Source of the DNA: Billgrantia desiderata
GTDB lineage: Bacteria > Pseudomonadota > Gammaproteobacteria > Pseudomonadales > Halomonadaceae
Assembly (NCBI GenBank): GCA_011742915.1
Contig: JAAQTN010000011.1
Location: 1 to 64,000, forward strand
Direction of reading: 5' to 3'
DNA length: 64,000 nucleotides
Every line of letters begins with the position of its first letter. Within the stretch, counting starts at the first letter, position 1. The notes under the pieces were generated by a model, which worked only from the letters and a program-made list of their open reading frames with translations, made no database searches and had not been told where the DNA came from. Below are positions 59,019-64,000 of the stretch, one piece after another. Both the position numbers and the translations under genes were made by a program.

Positions 59019-59051
59019 CAGCGGGCGGCAATCCCCATGCCGCCCGCGCTG
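59019..59051 (+). terminator. hairpin after the DUF305 gene
   Basis: Stem CAGCGGGCGGCA (59019-59030) pairs with TGCCGCCCG(CG)CTG (59038-59051) across a 7-base loop, with a 2-base bulge, 18 bases after the stop. The following sequence is GC-rich without a U-run. Confidence 0.5.
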
Positions 59052-59116
59052 ACCTTCGCGATACGCCCGCTGCGCTTCCCGCTACGCCCCACCCATACGC
59101 CACCGCTACGCCCCCC

Positions 59117-59126
59117 GGGGAGGAGG
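59117..59126 (+). promoter_or_regulatory. possible MalT box upstream of malE
   Basis: GGGGAGGAGG at 59117-59126 matches the E. coli MalT box consensus GGGGA(T/G)GAGG, 95 bases before the malE start. A single copy in GC-rich DNA can occur by chance, and no malT is in the window. Confidence 0.3.
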
Positions 59127-59221
59127 ACGCCGCCGCCGCGATTGGCGAGGCTGCATGTGTTCGCTATCGCCGTGCCGCAAGGGCACCGGCGTCGATAACA
59201 ACAACCCGGAGGTTTCAACTC

Positions 59222-60409
59222 ATGCATCGGACACGCCACGGTGTGCTTCTTCCCGTGCTGGTCGCGCTCGGCAGCGGCCTGGCTTTCTCCACCTATGCCT
59301 TCGACGGCGATCGGCTGACGATCTGGATGGGTGACAACAAGGGCTACGACGGCATCCGCGAGGTGGCGCGCCAGTTTGCCGACGACACCGGCATCGAGGT
59401 GCGGATCGTCAACCCCGACAACCTCACCGACCGCTTCCAGCAGGCTGCCGGCAGCGGCCAGGGACCGGACATCGTGATCTGGGCTCACGACCGCATCGGC
59501 GAATGGGCGCAGAGCGGCCTGCTGGCACCCGTTTCGCCCTCCAGCGACTTCCGCGAGCGCTACTTCGACTTCACCTGGGATGCCACCCTGTGGAGCGGCG
59601 AGCACTATGGCTACCCGATCTCGGTGGAGGCGCTGGGGCTGATCTACAACAAGGCGCTGGTCGAAACGCCGCCGGAGAGCTTCGCCGAGCTTGCGCAACT
59701 CGATGCCGAGCTGGCCGAGCAGGGCAGGAAGGCGATCCTGTTCGACTACGGCGAGCCCTACTACGGCTGGACCCTGCTCGCCGCCAACGGCGGCTACCCC
59801 TTCCGCCAGACCGAGGAGGGCTTCGACGTCGACGACATCGGCGTCAACAACGAAGGGGCCCTGCAGGGCGCCGAGCTGCTGGTGGAGCTGATCGAGAGCG
59901 GCGTGCTGCCGCGCGGCACCGACTACAGCATCATGGACACACGTTTCAATCGCGGCGAGGTGGCCGCCATGATCAGCGGCCCCTGGGCCTGGAGCAACCT
60001 GGAGCAGAGCGGCATCGACTATGGCGTGGCGCTGCTGCCCAAGGTGGGCGAGGAGCGCGCCAAGCCGATGTTCGGCGTGATGGCGGCGATGATCAACACC
60101 GCCTCGCCCAACGATTTCCTGGCCGTGGAGTTCCTCGAGAACTACCTGCTCAGTGAGGAGGGCATGCGCACCTTCAACAGCGACGGCACGCTGGGGGCGG
60201 TGGCGCACATTGCCTATCAGCAGGAGCTGGAGAGCGATCCCAACATTGCCGCCACTCTCGAGAACGCCGAGCTCGGCATGCCGATGCCCAACATTCCCGA
60301 GATGGGTGCCTTCTGGGCCGCCATGGAGCCGGCGCTGCAGAACATCGGCAGCGGTCGCCAGTCGCCTCGCGAAGCCCTGGATGCCGCGGCCCGCCGCATG
60401 CGCCAGTAA
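59222..60409 (+). CDS. malE: maltose/maltodextrin ABC transporter substrate-binding protein MalE
   Basis: A 395-residue periplasmic binding protein, E. coli MalE-like along its length. The signal peptide (LLPVLVALGSGLAFSTYA) is followed by LTIWMGDNKGYDGIREVARQF, GPDIVIWAHDRIGEWAQSG, PISVEALGLIYNKALVETPP and the C-terminal EALDAAARRMRQ. ATG at 59222 with GGAGG 11 bases upstream. Start of a malEFG unit; the ATPase malK is not adjacent. Confidence 0.95.
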   Translation: MHRTRHGVLLPVLVALGSGLAFSTYAFDGDRLTIWMGDNKGYDGIREVARQFADDTGIEVRIVNPDNLTDRFQQAAGSGQGPDIVIWAHDRIGEWAQSGLLAPVSPSSDFRERYFDFTWDATLWSGEHYGYPISVEALGLIYNKALVETPPESFAELAQLDAELAEQGRKAILFDYGEPYYGWTLLAANGGYPFRQTEEGFDVDDIGVNNEGALQGAELLVELIESGVLPRGTDYSIMDTRFNRGEVAAMISGPWAWSNLEQSGIDYGVALLPKVGEERAKPMFGVMAAMINTASPNDFLAVEFLENYLLSEEGMRTFNSDGTLGAVAHIAYQQELESDPNIAATLENAELGMPMPNIPEMGAFWAAMEPALQNIGSGRQSPREALDAAARRMRQ

Positions 60410-60428
60410 CGAACCCGCTCGATGCCTC

Positions 60429-60452
60429 GGCCGGCGGCAGGCGCCGCCGGCC
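60429..60452 (+). promoter_or_regulatory. intercistronic hairpin between malE and malF
   Basis: A perfect 10-bp GC stem (60429-60438 with 60443-60452; core GCCGGCGGC) with a 4-base loop, 20 bases after the malE stop. It resembles the malE-malF palindromes of enterobacteria that keep MalE in excess. Confidence 0.55.
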
Positions 60453-60470
60453 CGGCCCAGGACGCTACCC

Positions 60471-62084
60471 ATGTACACCACCAATGCTTCCCGGGGGCTG
60501 CCGCGCCATCGCTCCCGCTATCCCGCCGAGCGCTACACCCGCTGGGCACTGCGCGGCCTGGTGGCAGCGCTGGTCTTGGCCCTGCTGTGGCTGGTGCTGG
60601 CCTTCCATCTCAACGGCCAGCCGATCTTTGCCCTGCTGTTCCTGGTGCTCGGCGCCGCGCTGGGAGTGGTCTTCACTCGCCGCACGCTGATGAGTCACCG
60701 CTACATCTTTCCCGCCGTGGCCAGCATGGCGCTGTTCGTCATCTTTCCGCTGCTCTACACCGTCGGCATCAGCTTCAGCAACTACAGCTCCAGCAACCTG
60801 CTCAGCGAGGAGCGGGTGCGCGCTCAACTGCTGTCGCGTACCTATCAGGAGGAGAGCGCCACCTTCGGCTTCCAGCTCTACTCGAGTGACGAAGGCGTGC
60901 GGCTCTATCTGGAGCGGGAGGGGGCTCCACCCACGACTGGTGAAGCGGAAGCCGAGCTCGAGGAGGCGCTCGAGGGCGTCTCGCGCTTCGTCACCGGGCC
61001 GCTGTCGCTGCAGGACGGCGAGCGTCGCCATGTCGCCATTCAGCCCGCCGCGGGAGAGCCGGTGGGCGAGCCGCTGCCCATGCGCGAGGTGATCGCCTAT
61101 CGCACTGCGTTGCAGAATCTGGTACTGGCGACGCCGGAAGGGCTGGAACTGCGCATGGCCGGGCTGCGCCACTATGCGCCCATGCTCGACCGCTATGAAG
61201 TCCGCGCTGACGGTAGCCTGTACGACCGGCGCGACGATCTCCTGTTGACCGCCGATGGAGAGACGGGCTTCTTCGTCACCGAGGAGGGGGAGCGCATCAC
61301 CCCGGGCTGGCCGGTGGCGGTGGGCCTGGACAACTATGCACGGATATTCCTCGACCCCGATATCCGCGGCCCCTTCATCCAGATCTTCGTCTGGACCTTC
61401 GCCTTCGCCGGGCTCACCGTGCTGTTCACCCTGATCGTCGGCTTCGTGCTCGCCTCGCTGCTGCAGTGGGACCAGCTGCGTGGCAAGGCGCTCTACCGCA
61501 CCCTGCTGATCCTGCCCTACGCAGTGCCGGCGTTCATCTCGATCCTGATCTTCAAGGGCATGTTCAACCAGCACTTCGGCGAGATAAACCTGATCCTCGA
61601 CGCCCTGTTCGGCGTGCGCCCCGACTGGTTCACCGATCCCTGGCTCGCCCGCAGCATGCTGCTGATCGTCAACACCTGGCTCGGCTACCCCTACATGTTG
61701 CTGCTGTGCATGGGGCTGATCCAGTCGATCCCCAGGGACCTCTACGAGGCCTCGGCGGTGGATGGCGGTGGCCCGCTCACCAACCTGTTCCAGATCACCC
61801 TGCCGCTGATCATCAAGCCGCTCACGCCGCTTTTGATCGCTTGCTTCGCCTTCAACTTCAATAACTTCGTGCTGATCGCGCTGCTTACCGGCGGCAACCC
61901 CGACATCCTCGGCGCCAGTACCCCGGCGGGCACCACCGATCTGCTGGTGAGCTACACCTACCGCATCGCCTTCCAGGACGCCGGGCAGAACTTCGGTCTG
62001 GCCGCCGCCATCGCCACGCTGATCTTCCTGCTGGTGGCAGGGCTGGCGCTGCTCAACCTGCGCCTGGCCAAGGTCAGGGTCTGA
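60471..62084 (+). CDS. malF: maltose ABC transporter permease MalF
   Basis: A 537-residue inner-membrane protein with the enterobacterial-type large P2 periplasmic loop (about residues 110-290) between early TM helices. Diagnostic segments: [52 protein letters not shown], and the EAA loop ([20 protein letters not shown]). It pairs with MalG. ATG at 60471. Confidence 0.96.
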   Translation: MYTTNASRGLPRHRSRYPAERYTRWALRGLVAALVLALLWLVLAFHLNGQPIFALLFLVLGAALGVVFTRRTLMSHRYIFPAVASMALFVIFPLLYTVGISFSNYSSSNLLSEERVRAQLLSRTYQEESATFGFQLYSSDEGVRLYLEREGAPPTTGEAEAELEEALEGVSRFVTGPLSLQDGERRHVAIQPAAGEPVGEPLPMREVIAYRTALQNLVLATPEGLELRMAGLRHYAPMLDRYEVRADGSLYDRRDDLLLTADGETGFFVTEEGERITPGWPVAVGLDNYARIFLDPDIRGPFIQIFVWTFAFAGLTVLFTLIVGFVLASLLQWDQLRGKALYRTLLILPYAVPAFISILIFKGMFNQHFGEINLILDALFGVRPDWFTDPWLARSMLLIVNTWLGYPYMLLLCMGLIQSIPRDLYEASAVDGGGPLTNLFQITLPLIIKPLTPLLIACFAFNFNNFVLIALLTGGNPDILGASTPAGTTDLLVSYTYRIAFQDAGQNFGLAAAIATLIFLLVAGLALLNLRLAKVRV

Positions 62085-62109
62085 TTCGCAAGGTCACAGG
62101 AGAATCGTC

Positions 62110-63000
62110 ATGGCCATGGTTCAACCCCGCTCTCTTCGCTGGCGCAAGCTGGCGGCGCATCTCGCCCTGATCGGCTTTCTCACGCTGATCCTGTTCCCGC
62201 TGCTTCTGGTGATCTCGATCTCCTTTCGCGAGGGCAACTTCGCCACCGGCAGCCTGATTCCGGAGCGCTTCTCGCTGGAGCACTGGTCGCTGGCTCTCGG
62301 TATTCCCTGGGAGCGCGCCGACGGCACGGTGGTGCAGCCACCGTTTCCGGTGCTGCTGTGGCTGTGGAACTCGGTCAAGGTGGCGATCGTCTCGTCGCTG
62401 CTGATCGTGCTGCTCTCCACCACCAGCGCCTATGCCTTCGCCCGCATGCGCTTCGCCGGCAAGGGGCCGATCCTCAAGAGCATGCTGATCTTCCAGATGT
62501 TCCCGGCGGTGCTCTCGCTGGTGGCGCTCTATGCCCTGTTCGACCGTCTGGGGCAATTCGTCGGCTGGCTCGGCATCAACACCCACGGCGCGTTGATCGT
62601 CGCCTCGCTGGGAGCGGTGGCGCTGCACATCTGGACCATCAAGGGCTACTTCGAATCGATCGACGGCTCGCTGGAGGAGGCCGCCATGGTCGACGGCGCC
62701 AGCACCTGGCAGGCGTTTCGCTACATCCTGCTGCCGCTGTCGCTGCCGATCCTGATGGTGGTGTTCATCCTCGCCTTCGTCATGAGCATCATGGAGTACC
62801 CCATGGCCTCGGTGCTGCTGGTCGACGAACACAAGCTGACCCTGGCGGTAGGCGCCCAGCAATACCTGGCCGACCACAACCAGCGCTGGGGCAACTTCGC
62901 CGCCGCCGCGGTGCTCTCCGGCCTGCCGATCACCTTGGCCTTCCTGATCTGCCAGCGCTGGATCATCGGTGGGCTCACGGCGGGGGGCGTGAAGGGCTAG
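62110..63000 (+). CDS. malG: maltose ABC transporter permease MalG
   Basis: A 296-residue inner-membrane protein, normal for MalG, with six TM helices and the EAA loop [20 protein letters not shown]. The C-terminal end MQ-type tail is GLTAGGVKG, the MalG tail that reaches toward the substrate path. ATG at 62110 with AGGAG upstream, 25 bases after malF. Confidence 0.96.
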   Translation: MAMVQPRSLRWRKLAAHLALIGFLTLILFPLLLVISISFREGNFATGSLIPERFSLEHWSLALGIPWERADGTVVQPPFPVLLWLWNSVKVAIVSSLLIVLLSTTSAYAFARMRFAGKGPILKSMLIFQMFPAVLSLVALYALFDRLGQFVGWLGINTHGALIVASLGAVALHIWTIKGYFESIDGSLEEAAMVDGASTWQAFRYILLPLSLPILMVVFILAFVMSIMEYPMASVLLVDEHKLTLAVGAQQYLADHNQRWGNFAAAAVLSGLPITLAFLICQRWIIGGLTAGGVKG

Positions 63001-63023
63001 CCGCGGCATTGCGCCAGGGCTCG

Positions 63024-63053
63024 AACGCCCGCTCGGCTCTGCCGGCGGGCGTT
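63024..63053. terminator. convergent hairpin after malG
   Basis: Nested stem AACGCCCGC (63024-63032), CGGC-TCT-GCCG, GCGGGCGTT (63045-63053), between malG and the convergent ankyrin gene. No U-run, but it is placed to serve both strands. Confidence 0.6.
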
Positions 63054-63069
63054 ATCTGGCCGACGATAT

Positions 63070-63909
63070 CTACCGGTCGTGACCGGGCGGCACGCGGGGT
63101 GTCAGCCCCTCGGCGCGCATCTGCTCGCGAACCTCGACGGGCGAGGGCGGGGGAAATTCGACGCCGCGCTCGATCATCATGTCGCGCAAGCGAATGAAGT
63201 CGTCTCGCAGAGGGCTTGGTGGGGTATCTTCGATGCGATTATGAACGCGCCAAGCAGTTGTGACGCCCGTTGAGGTGCGAATGTTTGCCTCAGCACCTTG
63301 CTCCAACAAATAAATCGAAATTTCAGGTTTTGTACCGGAAGTGCTTATATCCAATGCAGTTCTTCCCACAGGGTCAGGGGCTGCATTTATGTCTGCGCCT
63401 CGCTCTACTAGCAGCCTTACATGCTCGAGAGTACTGCTAATAACAGCTTGCTCCAGTAGTGGTGTATCGCTTCCATCATTAGGCGATAGGCCACCATCCA
63501 GCATTGCTTCTAGAATTTTTGTGTCCCTGCTCGTTAACGCTGCACCGAGGGGCGTACGTGCTTCGGCTGCTTCGATAGCACTATCACCGGGATGTACGCC
63601 CAGCTCGACCAAGGTGCGTACGGCATCCGGATTCTGCTGAAGCAGGGCGAACCACATCAGGGTCATCTGCTGCTCGCCCCGGGAGGTAAGGTCGACGCCA
63701 TCGGCCCCACGGCGCAGCGCCGCCATATCGTTGCGTTCGATGGCTCGGGCCAATTCGAGATGCGGGCCGCTGAAGAACTCGTCGGCAGTGTGAGTACGTG
63801 ACATGGTCAATCCCTGAGTTGGCTGGCAGCCGCTGGCTAGGAAGAACAGTACCAGCAACAGCAGTGAGTGATAGCGCGAGTGAAAAGGGCGCTGTGGCTT
63901 GGTCTGCAT
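63070..63909 (-). CDS. ankyrin-repeat lipoprotein
   Basis: A 279-residue exported protein. The signal peptide (YHSLLLLVLFFLASGC) ends in a lipobox, so it is likely a lipoprotein. The mature protein contains about five ankyrin-like repeats (for example LARAIERNDMAALRRGADG, TPLLEQAVISSTLEHVRLLV, RGADINAAPDPVGRTALDI, ISIYLLEQGAEANIRTSTGV). The central part (about 63230-63560) is clearly more AT-rich than its surroundings, a sign of transfer. Ankyrin lipoproteins occur next to secreted lipases and toxins as immunity proteins; the gene immediately upstream on the same strand is cut by the window edge, so this cannot be judged. ATG at 63909. Confidence 0.8.
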   Translation of the reverse strand: MQTKPQRPFHSRYHSLLLLVLFFLASGCQPTQGLTMSRTHTADEFFSGPHLELARAIERNDMAALRRGADGVDLTSRGEQQMTLMWFALLQQNPDAVRTLVELGVHPGDSAIEAAEARTPLGAALTSRDTKILEAMLDGGLSPNDGSDTPLLEQAVISSTLEHVRLLVERGADINAAPDPVGRTALDISTSGTKPEISIYLLEQGAEANIRTSTGVTTAWRVHNRIEDTPPSPLRDDFIRLRDMMIERGVEFPPPSPVEVREQMRAEGLTPRVPPGHDR

Positions 63910-63918
63910 GATGTCTCC

Positions 63919-63999
63919 CTACGTGCAGTGATGTCCCGTGGCTTCGGCCAGGATACCCTGATCCATCGACTTCTGGGCCTCCAGCCCCTCGATGACTTG
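63919..63999 (-). CDS. C-terminal end of an upstream gene (partial)
   Basis: The last 26 codons of a frame entering from the right edge, ending QKSMDQGILAEATGHHCT and TAG at 63919-63921. It is on the same strand as the ankyrin lipoprotein gene and ends 10 bases before its start, so they are almost certainly one operon. Too short to identify. Confidence 0.6.
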   Translation of the reverse strand, partial: QVIEGLEAQKSMDQGILAEATGHHCT

Positions 64000-64000
64000 C

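Overview
The window looks like chromosomal DNA of a halophilic gammaproteobacterium of the Halomonas/Chromohalobacter type. This is inferred from the high GC content, the Pseudomonas-like gene orders (trkA-rsmB-fmt-def-LysM-dprA-tsaC-hemF-aroE; rlmN-pilW-rodZ-ispG-hisS-yfgM-bamB-der; iscR-cysE-trmJ-suhB; secF-secD-yajC-tgt-queA; an ast/aru arginine operon) and the protein sequences. No similarity search was run. No insertion sequence, prophage, rRNA gene or CRISPR array was seen. There is one tRNA gene.

Layout. 1-8.8 kb: housekeeping genes for K+ uptake, formyl-Met processing, DNA uptake and recombination, tRNA t6A, haem and shikimate, with a dodecin gene. 8.9-9.9 kb: an NADP-dependent oxidoreductase. 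10.0-16.8 kb: a peptide/nickel-type (family 5) ABC importer with unusual architecture. 16.9-19.6 kb: an M48 protease lipoprotein, a DUF815 ATPase and hypothetical proteins. 19.7-28.9 kb: the der-to-ndk cluster on the minus strand. 29.3-34.3 kb: a short isc locus, cysE, trmJ and suhB. 34.5-40.1 kb: secF-secD-yajC-tgt-queA. 40.2-48.7 kb: tRNA-Leu(CAA), rnk, an exporter, an EAL protein, an AidB-like acyl-CoA dehydrogenase, glutathione peroxidase, fabV and an AraC/DJ-1 regulator. 48.8-55.0 kb: the arginine succinyltransferase operon, followed by a GNAT gene and zapE. 56.7-59.0 kb: the qmcA/nfeD pair and a DUF305 protein. 59.2-63.0 kb: malEFG. 63.1 kb to the end: an ankyrin lipoprotein and the tail of a partner gene.

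The most interesting region is the importer at 10.0-16.8 kb. Its substrate-binding protein reads as a circular permutation of a family-5 binding protein: the usual C-terminal lobe comes directly after the signal peptide and the usual N-terminal part ends the protein. The partner permease (DppC-like) carries an insert of about 295 residues of seven propeller-like repeats in its first periplasmic loop. The fused double ATPase has a long insert in its last domain. A promoter with a perfect -35 box and an 11-bp inverted repeat just after it suggest local control. These features together suggest an importer variant I do not recognise as described.

A second strong observation is that the positional orthologue of suhB has lost nearly all inositol-monophosphatase metal and catalytic residues, so it is probably a pseudoenzyme kept for the non-catalytic SuhB role. 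Smaller points are a family of long palindromic repeats abutting the stop codons of iscA and secF, an isc locus without iscU/hscBA/fdx, an ast operon without astE, malEFG without malK, and an EAL protein with a receiver domain lacking its phospho-acceptor.
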